Shown here in pieces: positions 1 to 11,422 of a DNA stretch of 64,000 nucleotides. Below the pieces are notes generated by a model. That model ran no database searches. It was not told where the DNA came from and saw nothing but the letters and a program-made list of their open reading frames with translations. Position 1 is the first letter of the stretch. Every line of letters starts with the position of its first letter. The stretch spans positions 14,563,149-14,627,148 of the forward strand of contig NC_045146.1 in assembly GCF_008831285.2 (NCBI RefSeq). Reading direction: 5' to 3'. The position numbers were made by a program, and so were the translations under genes. This DNA is from Nymphaea colorata. Taxonomy: Eukaryota > Streptophyta > Magnoliopsida > Nymphaeales > Nymphaeaceae.

Positions 1-1899
1 AGAGAAGCGAGCGTTCCTTTATGGCATTCAGTTTGGATTCTCTCATATTTTCAGCTGCTTGATAACCGCAGTAGAGGCAGAACCTTTTACTGAGGAGAAG
101 TAATACACAATAACTCAAAATCTGAACATTTCAAAGAATCTCAACCTTTCAAATGTATGGTAAGGTATTGGGTAATAATATGTAATAAACCAATTAGTCA
201 ACTGCCCATAGTAGCCCATATGTGATTGCCACTGCTCAGAGAGGAATTTTACCTGCATCCCAAACTCCTCTTTGGCATGTTGCATGGACTCATCCTTTGC
301 CCGTTTGGCAATAATAACAAAATGTTATTATCTCATAAATTTATCCTAAAAAATGATAGATTTATGAAACATTTCTTATAATGTTTCATGTATCTGTCTT
401 ATTATTTGAGTAGATTCACGGAACAATAACAGTGTGTGTTAGTGTTACCAAACAACTCCTTAAAGGTCATTTGGTGGCAACGACACTTTATATGCTCCAA
501 AGGTTATATGCTCCAAAGGTTGAAGCAGGTTAATGGAACACTAAAAGTATTATTTTATGCTTATCTTTAGGCAGATTCAAAAGATGCTCATAAAGTAGCT
601 GTGCTGCCAACCGATCCCTTAGGAGGCATTTGAATCATGTGGATAACACTGTAGCAAGCGGATGTATGTTCGCCCGTACAAATTTTGTCTGCACCAGAGA
701 ATGTGTGCAAAGTTGATTCTTGTTACACGAACATGTAAAGTTGCCACATATTTGAATAGGCTGAGTTGAGAAGTAACCTTGTTAGATAGAACGGTCTGCT
801 TCAATGCTTGTCCATTACCTACCTGGCCAACCGAGAAAAAGGCAACCTCAGTCAGATAAATACACTAAGCACCAACCAGATGCAGATCTCATATTTCATT
901 TCTATTTTGGGCCCCGTTTAATGCACAAGGATTTTAATTTGTATCGGGAGAAACTTGCCGTTTTTGTATGACTTTTCACTTTCATTTCAAATGCAAGAAA
1001 AATTACCCTATTGAAATAGATAGATCAGAGTAATTTTTACCGTCCAAAAAAATCGAATCCTCCGACTTTTTACGATGGATTTTGGTTCACGATATATTTA
1101 CCATTCCAAATTTTTAACGATGGCCTTACTGAATAATTGCCAACCATAAAATAATTGCAATACTGAGTTTTTTCGTCTCTAGTAAAATTTGTACAATTTT
1201 CGTATGGTTTGGGTGTAGAGGTTCGGACTGGCGAATGCCCTAGAGTGTCAAAGGGAGTGTTTGAGAGGGACGTTCCCTCTTGACCTCAGACTCTCCAATC
1301 AAACGCGGTGGAGAACGTCTCCTAACGTCTTCTACTTGGGGAGTACCAGTGGAAGAATCGGCCGATTCGAAAGTGTACCACTGCAACTATTTTTATTTAA
1401 AGGTGTTATATTTTTATTTTTATATATTCATGTATTAAAATTTTTAATATTTCTGACAGATTCATAACCCGTTCAGCTGAATCAGCCATTTCACCGAATT
1501 GGCAGAACTATTGCTCTAAAATAGAGACCACAGACGTGCTTTACAACTAAACTATACGGTCAGCAACGGTAATAAAGGAAGTTGGATCGTCAGTCTTTTT
1601 CTAGTGGGCGTGCTGCTTTCAGTCACCTTAGATCACTTGCGTCTGCTTCACTGAGAAAATTTGACGGCGAGGTCACCTGGGAGAGAGAAAAACAATGCGC
1701 GATCTCGAAAATCGGAAGAAAAGCAGGTGTTGGCATCACCCATCAGCTGCGTCTCCGTGAGCTGTAACTTTCGACAAAGCCATTCCTCTCTGAATTATGT
1801 GTTTCCCTCGTCAACATCCTGAGCTTCTAAGTTGTCGACAAACCATTCTTTCCGGTTTCCTTTGTAAGCAAGATCAGCTCACCCAATAAAGTGGCAACA
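1..1899. other. Left-edge spacer and promoter side of the PMT28-like gene
   Basis: No gene is supported here. The DNA is AT-rich, with a MITE-like element near 302-462. The last few hundred bases become richer in GC and lead into the coding start at 1900, so they probably hold the promoter and 5' leader of the methyltransferase gene. Short open frames at 619-804, 1261-1467 and 1582-1767 have no recognisable content. Confidence 0.6.
302..462. mobile_element. MITE-like element, copy 1
   Basis: About 160 bp with imperfect terminal inverted repeats. The left end reads GTTTGGCAATAATAAC and the right end, read in reverse complement, GTTTGGTAACACTAAC. It carries the internal word AGATTCACGGAACA near its right end, which recurs with small changes in the elements near 44.5, 54.4 and 55.0 kb. 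It has no coding capacity. A target-site duplication was not clearly seen, so the boundaries are approximate. Confidence 0.5.
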
Positions 1900-4800
1900 A
1901 TGGCAGTCGGAATTGTGAGATTCGGCAAAGGGCATTCGAGGCGTCCGTCGGGATTATGCCTCAAGTCCACGTTGGTGGTGTTATTTGGTCTTTGTTTCAT
2001 TTTTGTCGTGTCCATTTTCTTCTCTTCCTCTGTCCCGGAGCGGAGAAGTAGCTTTAGCGACATTCCCTCTGAAAATCCCATCCGTTCTTCTTCTTCTTCC
2101 GTTGCTGCTGGGCTTGCCGGCAAAAACGGGGCTCTCTCCCCGAACGTTTCGCTGCCGCGTGCACCCTCTTATTCATCGGAAGGAACTCCGCCTGGCCATG
2201 GTAAGGAGGACGAGAATAAGAGTGTCCGCAAGGGCGAAACCAAGACGGGGGAACAGGAAGATGGGAGGAGAACGGAGGGGAAAGACGGCGGTGACATCCA
2301 TCTCACCACTTTTAACGCTTCCTCTGCGGAAAAGGAACTGCCACATGAAGAAGAGATCGACGATTCCTCAGAAGCTGAACAGATCAAACTTGCGGAAGGA
2401 GAAGAAAACCAGCAACAGCAGAAAATGAAGAAGAAAAAGAAGAAGAAATATTCCGTTCCCTTGTTCGACAATAATGCTGAGTTCTCTTGGAAACTCTGCA
2501 ATGTTAGAACCAAATATAACTATGTTCCTTGCTTCGATAACGAGAACAGCGGAAAGAGGGGCCAGAGCTACAGACTCAGCGAAAGGAGTTGCCCTGCGAA
2601 GGCACCGACATGCCTGGTGCCGCTCCCAGAGGGATACCGATACCCTATTCGATGGCCAGAAAGCAAATCCAAGATCTGGTACTCCAACGTTGCCCACCCG
2701 CTACTAGCAAAATTCATGAGACACAACAGATGGTTCAGCCTCTCTGGGGATTACCTGATGTTTCCTAGCAATGAAACACATTTCAAAGGTGGGGCACTTA
2801 GCTACATCGAATCAATCCAAGAGGTTAGAATTCTCTCTTCAGCATTAACTGAAAATGAACTGTGCATTTGAACCATCTATTGGCTAATGTTGTTGTTTTT
2901 ATTTTGCTGTACTGTGCCATTGAGACTTGGTCAGAAATATTGGTGCTTGGTTGTGAAAAGCATATACATGTCCTTTCTAGTGGTAGCCCTTACTGTAATA
3001 ACAGATCGCTTCATCATTAAATATTTGAGTGATTGGTATCGTTCTTTATGAACAGAGATTCTTGATGCCTTTGTTTACAAATTTATTTCTGCTGCTTCTT
3101 CCCCGCTTATGGAATGAAAATTTGGATAGTAACATAACGAGTAGCTTCCTATTTGCAAAAGATTATGCAGTGTATGAAAAGAATGTGCACAGTTCAAGCA
3201 TTGCTTGCAAATTAAAGTTTCTACAGTTTTTTTAATCATTGGATTTTTGTCTTCTCCTTTACACCGTCAAAATGGTGTCTTATTTTTGTTTTCAATCGTC
3301 AACTATGATATGCTCTGGCAGACACTGTTAACATTGTCACCATGTCTGTTCCCACAATGGTCATTGAATGTTTCGTGTATTTTAAGCAGTTGCTTTGGAA
3401 GATGGAAACTTATCCACAGATAGTTGTGGGAAAACACACTTCCAAGAATATTAGATGTTCAAAATAAAACCTAATTTTTAATAAGTGCACATTGGAATTA
3501 TACAAGTTCACATAATAAAGCTACCATACTCGACCAAAGGGTTTAGTTGGCACAAGATCATAATTTCTGTGGCTTCTTAAAATATTTTACCCTTGGAAAA
3601 CACTTCGGTATTTATTTTTGAAATAATTTCTAATAACTTTTTTTTTTTTGTGTAATATCCCATGTGTGCGGAAGGACTCAAGTGTAGTCCTTTATCAAAA
3701 TTTTTGAAAAAGGTTCATACACCCATGCTATGCCACCAAGTGTCCTGGTTTGTGGGATTTTTTGGATGCTAATTGGAACCAACCAAGAGGCAGGTGGGAA
3801 CCCGCTGTACTACCAATTAGGCTCGCTTTTGGATTGGGTCATTACATTTGGAAGTTAATTTCATGGATATAGAAACCAATTCATATCTATAACCCCCAAT
3901 GTTTTGCTTCTGCTTGCCCCCCTCTTTGGCAGCCTTGCTCCCGACTTAACTTTATAGTATCTTGCTTCTACTCATGCAGAAACTGCAGCAAGTCAGTTTT
4001 TTTTATGATATCACAATGTCATGGCAATATAACAGAGCAAACTCCTTGTAGCTGTTTGGATATGCAACTTCCATTCATCTGTAAACTTTTTAGACAAAGG
4101 CATAGTTCTACATCTTTGAATAGTTTCCATATTTCTCCTTTTATTTGCTTATTTTCCTTTTTGTGATTTTACTTCTACTGCTTTTTGATATGGTTTGAGC
4201 ATTGAGGAAGTAAAGTGCCTCTGTTCTGAAGGCATGGTTGCAGTTAGAAAAACAGGTCATATCATTTTGAAAAAACTCAGCGGAGGGACTTTAGGAATAC
4301 TTGATGCTTACATGACCTTCAAGCCCATAACTCCATAAGGCTAGGTTTAGATGATCAAAGCACCAGTCTCATCTGTATGCCGATGTTGTGTGGTCCATCT
4401 AGGGTGCGGTGGTGTGCTCTTCCATAAAGGAACCATGATACACTCTTTGGCTGCAAACATCAAGGTAATATCTAAGCATCCTCTTGCTCAGAAGGTTTTA
4501 GAGGAAAAAAGCGTAAGCAGGTTTTCTCTGGAGTATGGACCCTGAGATACTTTTAGCATCTCTTTAGCCATCACATGGCTCTGACATTTTTTGGATACCT
4601 CAATGGCTGATTGGTTTGTAATACAGCAAACAAAATAACATACGCTGGGAGACAGGCTTCCCAAAATTTCCTTGCAGTTTGAGTTTGTCTAATTGTCCTA
4701 TTGGAGCTACTTGGCCAAGATTTTGATACAGGCTTCAAATAATCTTAAATCTTGTCACGAGCATTATGAATGAATAAATAGTAGATACAACCATACTAAT

Positions 4801-7800
4801 TCCTGGTTGAATCATTGTGTAGATGGCACCAGATATTGACTGGGGAAAAAACATCCGCTTGATGTTGGACATTGGATGCACAGATGCTAGCTTTGGAGTC
4901 TCCCTATTTGAGAAGGATGTGCTGACATTGTCCTTGGAGCTAAATGATGACTTAGTGGACCTAGGCCAAGTTGCACTTGAACGCGGTGTCCCTGCAGTTG
5001 TTTCTGCCTTAGCAACCAAAAGGCTTCCATTCCCTAGTGGTGTTTTTGATGCTGTACATTGTGGTAGCTGTGGTGTGCATTGGCATTCAAATGGTTTGTA
5101 TCTGACATGGTAATTGATTTTTCAACAAAGTTTTTTGTGACTGCTTTGGGGTGATCATTTATTGTTCTGCACTGTTATCTAGGCGGAAAATTGCTTCTTG
5201 AGATGAACAGAATTTTGCGCCCTGGTGGATATTTTCTACTGTCCACAAAGTCTGAAGAAATTGATCCATCTGAAGGTGCTATATCTAGAACTATGTGAAG
5301 TTGATTTATATCAATTTGGATTATGATGTATTATCTCGAACTTGTTTTAGAAACAAAAATAGTTGTTATTTTTGTATGCGTTTCTATTGCACTTGTATTA
5401 CCCTTTCCTCTAACTGGATCGTGTGCCATGTATCATCATATCACTTGTCATTACTATATATCTGATGTTATTTACTCTAACTGGAATATGTGCAAATCAG
5501 ACCTATGTGGTTGACCTTGGACTGTTTGAATTGGACTAGTTGAAGAATGCTTCCTCTGGTTTTCATCTTAGCTAATGACATCCATTGATATAATTTATGA
5601 TTATCACTGCTTAAAAATGTTCATTAAACAGTTGGAAAAAGGCAGTCGATTCCACAGTACATAAAAACATGTACACACTTGCACTACCATTAAGTAGCAT
5701 GATACACTTTAGTGGAAGGATTTGAAGTAGGAGTTGTACATACTCAAAACATCCATGAGATTTACATCAGCTGTGAGAAGAGGGCTCATAGAAGGTCTAT
5801 AGTCACTCAGAATAAACATCAACTGTTGTATTATAAAAAGCCACTAAATCTATATGAACTCCGAATTGCTCAAACCACAGCTTTTTTTTTTTTTTTTGAA
5901 GACATGACTAAACACACTATTGTGAACAAAAAAGCATCTAGGAGCACAGGACGTGGTGGGCCCACTATTTGAATCAGTTTCCCAGTTTGGATCAAAATGA
6001 GCAATCAAATCTAATAAAAAATGATAGTTTAGACAGGGATTTTAGTGAATTTATTTATATGCAGTGAGACACTCATGTGCGTGACTTGCCACATATATAT
6101 TGCATTGTATGTGTGATATGTGGGCTAATAGATATTCCATTTTCTAATAGATATCCCATTTTCTAATATTTATAATGGTAATGAGAGTTTTATGTTCTAA
6201 CAGCAGTTATAGACGTAATCAAGGGCAAAGCAACTGTAACCTATATTGTATTCTTGAAATTCATTAGCTACTAGTCTAATTTTATATCTTTTTAATGATC
6301 TAGTACTTTTTATCTGCATTTTTTAGATTCATATACATTGTACGACTTTCTTTTTATGGATAAAGAGAGTGCTTTCAAATATGAATTTGAAAAGTTTAAG
6401 CCCTTAAATTATCAAATTTATTTGTCAAAGAAAAAGGATGTATATTTTGACATCAACAACATGACAATTGACATGTTGCATAACAGCTAAAGTGCATCAT
6501 GTCTATTCAAGGAAACTGTTACAAAGGTCTAAAAATGAAACCAAAATAGAAAAAATATACCTAGAACGAGTGAAATTATAGAGCTTGACAAAAGATTGTG
6601 ACCTTGTTTGAGATACTGCTTCTGGATCCTGATAATCTGAAAAGTATCACAATATCCTGAAGCTTTTATTGGTGAACATCAATAATCCCATGATCTTACA
6701 ACCTTTTTGAGTACTTATGATGCTGGTGATCTGGTTTGATGTACATCCTTTCCTCTTGTATTTGTCAACTAATATTGATCAAACTAGTTAAGCATCTCAG
6801 GTCATAAGCAGAATAAAATGCGAGTCACAGGTATACACCTTGACAACCATGACAATATTTCCTATCTTCAAATAATGTGGAACACAAATATGTTTTATTT
6901 GGTGTTTCAATGTTGTAACAGGGTTTCCCAGCTTTTCTTATCTGACACTGGTGTTTCATCTCATGCAAATGGAAAGCCGAATGGTCTTTGTTGTGCATTA
7001 GTGTTCATCTATGCCTATTTTTTGCATGGTGTCTTTCCATTATATGTAAATATGAACACTGAAAATGACGAATATTAATGAAATTTACTGTCTTCCACGT
7101 TCATCCTTTTGACTCTCAAGTAATGTCATGTTCCTGATTTGGTGTTTTCACTTGGCCCTTTTTGATGTTCTGTGTTTCCTGTGTTTCAGCAATGTCAGTA
7201 TTAATAGCATCTATTTGTTGGAATATACTTGCTCACAAAACCGATGAACTTAGTGAAACGGGTGTTAAGATATATCAAAAACCATCCTCAAATGACATAT
7301 ATGAGTTACGTAGGAAAGACATACCTCTGTGTGATGAAGAAGAAAATCCTGATGCAGCTTGGTATGTTACTTTTCTCTTGACATGTTTGATGAAAGTTTA
7401 TTTGGTCCATCACTGTGTTCTCTTCTTTGGAAGTTTCATTTACATTCTTATTGAAACATGGGCACAGGTACACACCAATGAAATCTTGTCTAAATGTGCT
7501 TCCAGCTTCCATTGAGCAACGAGGAACTGAGTGGCCTGAGGAATGGCCCAAAAGGCTTGAAACTTTCCCTGAATGGTTGAGTTATTCAAGGGAAAATTTT
7601 TTTGCTGACACAGAACACTGGAAAGCTGTTGTTAGCCAATCATATCTTGATGGATTAGGCGTTGATTGGTCAAGTGTGCGAGGTATAATGGATATGAAAA
7701 CTATCTATGGAGGGTAAGCTTGTTGATCATCGTCATGTCATAACGGTTTTGAATTTGTTTATAAGTGATGAGACCATTTAGTTCCTTCACTTCTCCAGTT

Positions 7801-8867
7801 GCTGTGCATTTAAGGATCAGGTGTCACATCCTGACAATGTTCATACTGAAAGCTGAAGTCTTAGCATCCTCTATGCAGGTTGGCTGCAGCTTTAGGTTCA
7901 AAGGAGGTTTGGGTGATGAATGTGGTGCCAATAAATGCTCCTGACACACTATCTATTATATTTGAACGTGGTCTTGTTGGTATCTATCATGACTGGTGCG
8001 AACCTTTTAGTACATATCCACGGTCTTATGACCTTTTGCATGCCGATCATTTGTTCTCTACTCTTAAAAACAGGTAGATTGTCCATTTTTCTCGTATTTT
8101 TGCTTGTTGGTTGTTTCTCTTTGGATATTCTTGTGCATTGCGTTCAAAAGATTTGCTTGGTCTGAGGAGCCTATCTAGTTTGATTTTGTGTATGAAAAAG
8201 AAAATTTAGAGCATATGCTTTTGTTCTTTCAACTTGACCCAACATTGATAAGGTGACATTCTAGACGGCTTGGAGGCAGGGAGGGGGGCACAATGACTTG
8301 ACTGACAACACAATCTTCTCAAACATATATTGGGATGCTGCTTTGTTTTATGCCTATGAAAGAAGCAATGTCAACATGTCCTACGAGAGAAAAAGAGAAA
8401 GCAAATGTTAGCAAGTCCACTGTAATTCATAAGAAGCTTCGAATGATGTCTACAGAAAGTGTGTCCCAATTACGATAAACAAGAGAAGAAAAATGGGGGG
8501 AAATTTTTCAAAATTATATCTACTAAATTTTCAAATTTATATTTTTAGTTTTATAACTTTTGCAAATCTTGAAGTGAATTACCACCCAGGCAGCTTTGGT
8601 CTACACCTAAGGTAATAAAATTTTTGAATCTTGGTTTTGGTTGGTTCATAAGTTATTATCTGGTATTGCAGGTGCAGGGCTTTGGATGTTGTTGTTGAGA
8701 TGGACCGGATCCTAAGGCCTGGTGGTTGGGCGGTCATCCGTGAGAAGATTGAGATACTGAGTCCTCTAGAAGCCATGTTCCACTCATTGCATTGGGAAAT
8801 TAGAATGACATATTCTCAGGACAAGGAGGGGATCATGTGCCTCCAAAAAATCATGTGGCGGCCATAA
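1900..8867 (+). CDS. PMT28: Probable methyltransferase PMT28-like (QUA2/DUF248 family), 7 exons
   Basis: Exons 1900-2823, 4823-5093, 5183-5275, 7190-7361, 7468-7713, 7879-8073 and 8672-8867 join in frame with GT-AG introns to give about 698 aa (PMT28 is about 720 aa). Seen: a short basic cytosolic N-terminus, one membrane segment at about residues 23-41, a low-complexity acidic/lysine-rich stem to about residue 190, then the methyltransferase region. This begins with WKLCNV and contains [46 protein letters not shown] and a C-terminal [14 protein letters not shown]. Family knowledge: these are Golgi type II membrane proteins linked to pectin (homogalacturonan) methylation. The [10 protein letters not shown] motif and the whole C-terminus match PMT28 better than PMT24-27 as I remember them. 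The frame is open upstream to a GTG at 1891, but the first ATG is at 1900. Confidence 0.93.
2824..4822 (+). other. Intron 1 of the PMT28-like gene
   Basis: GT-AG intron of about 2 kb in phase 0. It separates the stem and the start of the enzyme domain from the SAM-binding motif exon. The short open frames inside (3029-3235, 3205-3423, 4351-4545) have no recognisable content. A second large intron, 5276-7189, is also AT-rich and otherwise featureless. Confidence 0.85.
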
Positions 8868-11422
8868 AATGGCGTAGATGAATGGCTGAAAGTAAAAATG
8901 ATCAACTATTTATCAATTTTTGGTTGCCCTGAAAGACAGGTTGGTCGTCATATTTGAATGGGAAAAGCCTTCTGGATCTTTTTTTGGGTGGTAGTTGGTC
9001 CATCTTGATGGCATGGGTTCTGAAGGAGCCTTCATTGTGGATGCTGCACTGGGAAGTTCAACCAAATCTTGTAGCAGTGAAGCTACCGGGGCTTGACATT
9101 GGTGCTTCGTTTCCCGTTCTGTTATCTCCTCCTGGCCCATACGTCCTTGACAGTGAAGTCCTGCCGTGATATTACTAGATTCCACATACTACATGGGAAG
9201 CATTCAAAAGGAATCGGGAGACTGTACTGATGAAACCACTGGATTCCTACCATGATTTTTTTTTTTTTCACTTATTGCCAACTCCATAGGGATGCGGTTG
9301 CTTTCAAAGAACAATTTGTGCATAACGGAAAATTGTTACTCTGTATAGCATCACATTGTTTTTCTTGAACATGAATTAGAGGATGTGTCATATTCATTAA
9401 CCTGTTATTTTTCGCTTTTCTTTTGGGAATTCTTCCCTCTCTGTCCCCTCAAAAGGGGAAAACCTGGTGTTAATTTGTTTGCAGATGAATCTAATATATT
9501 CTGTAATACTGACAGTTTGTGAATAATAGAACCCCTCATTAAGTTTACTGCGCAAAAGCTGTTGGAAAATTCTCAGAATGGGGACTTACCCGTTATTAAG
9601 CCCAATATCCAATGATACAGGCTACTGACAACTGTTAAATGGAGAGTTGGTTAAAGACTGCTATCTGAAACTTGAAAATTTTGTGTTCTGTTCTTTTAAA
9701 GTTGCAAAATGCTTATTTGCTTGTAAACAAAAAGTCTTGCAGATTTCCTTAGCTTGATTAAGCTTTTAGCTTTAATTTAAGTTAATGGCAAGAATAGTGT
9801 TTCTTTAAAAGTTGTCTTCGAACGTTGTGCTATATCAAGAAATTCAGAAACGTGAATTCATCTTTGGATTATGGTGAAAGATATACGGTACTTGTAAATT
9901 CTTCACCATTTGTATTTTGCAAGAACTGCTGATAGGTAGACGAAAGGAGACGGCTGTCAGGCAGGCAGTCACGGTTCTATTTTTATGGGTATAAACTCCT
10001 TGTGCTCGGGAACTGAGGTGTATCCCCTATGTCAGGGAAGTGCATTCTAGAGTCCTAAGACCCAGCTATTAAATGCATGCGCACCAATGCTCGTGAGAAT
10101 GAAAACAATGAGGTCCGAGATGTAAGCATATGAATAACCTTTTGTACAAACTCTTCGTGCTATGTTCAATCTCCAAACTTTCAATGTGCAATATACCTTC
10201 TCCAAAAATATTCAATGACTGATGCTACATATTGTGTTCAATTTTCTGTTACTTCTGGGAATGATTATATGCCTTTATGTGTAAAGCATAGATATCGAGG
10301 GACCATCAGCCACCGGCAGATGACCTCTAAAATGAGAAATTCAGCAATAGAATTACTATATTTTGTTAAAGATTTACTTTCAATAATCATCAACCGGTGG
10401 TCTTTTTATTGCTTCTCTCTCTCTCTCTCTCTCTCTCGTGGAGCGGTTGGAGATTGAAAATGATCTTGCTTTTCCTTTCTGGAATCGTAGAAATATTAGC
10501 GAAAATACTTCCTTAGGTTTGAAAATGATAATCTTAGTTGTGAAAATAGCACACAGACAGGCACAACACATACATAAATTCTCCGAAAACCTGACTGACC
10601 AGGACGAGATTTAAAAGGAAAAAAAAAAGATGGACCACCAAGATTGGCTAGGTGATGAGAAGGATTCGGAGATGACATAATGAGCCAGCAACATGGAGTG
10701 TCAAGGGAAGAATCTACGAATGGAGGCGGTTCTCATTTTTTTTCTCTTATTATCAAAGTGGAAATAAGTATTTTTGGTTCTTCCTTCTTTCGAAAGCATT
10801 TAATACAGTTCAATTCAGATGGCTGGACGGTTTCTGAAAAGGGAAGAATAAAGAAACGGCTTTAGATGGGTGTTTTAGGACTTGATCAACAGTCAGCGCT
10901 AACTTTTACCTCTTCAGATGCATGGTAAGCAAGTTCCATTGTGATGGAATAATGGAAGGGATGCATATATATATATAGAATGGAGTAATGGTATAATTGA
11001 TACTGGTAGAACCAGAAAGGATTCATGGTGTGGTTCAAACTTCATCCTTTATTTCGCCATTTGAAGAGTGTAGCTGCATAAGTCCCCAGTTTCAGATACA
11101 TTGTTTGTGTCTCACCTTAATCACTGGCTTCTCTCCATATCATGGCGAACAAGTACATTTTTTACACGCCTTATCAAATACATGGACGAGGACGACAGCG
11201 ACAACAACCGTTGCCGCTGCTGCTACTGTTCCCTGGAGCTATGGCTTCTACTGCTACTACCGCTACTGCTACACGGCTACTGCATCCGCTAGGGTCGAGG
11301 GAAGAAGTGGAGAAAACATACGATTAGGACCAACATACGACTGTTTTTGAGTTTGGTTTACTGATACAGATTACTGACGATTGCAAGGCCCGCTCTTACT
11401 ACCATTACTACTGCTACTGCTG
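8868..11422. other. Convergent spacer between the PMT28-like and subtilase genes
   Basis: The first few hundred bases are the likely 3' UTR of the methyltransferase gene and the last part the 3' side of the subtilase. Between them is AT-rich DNA with a (TC)n run at 10414-10437, a short (AT)n near 10970 and ACT/GCT triplet-rich sequence at about 11190-11440. No protein or RNA gene was recognised. Confidence 0.6.
10414..10437. repeat. (TC)n microsatellite
   Basis: Twelve uninterrupted TC dinucleotides. The short open frames crossing it owe their Leu/Ser or Arg/Glu runs to this repeat. Confidence 0.95.

Noticed and set aside
1891-1899. Upstream GTG start for the methyltransferase
   Set aside because: Plant nuclear genes start at ATG; the first in-frame ATG is at 1900.
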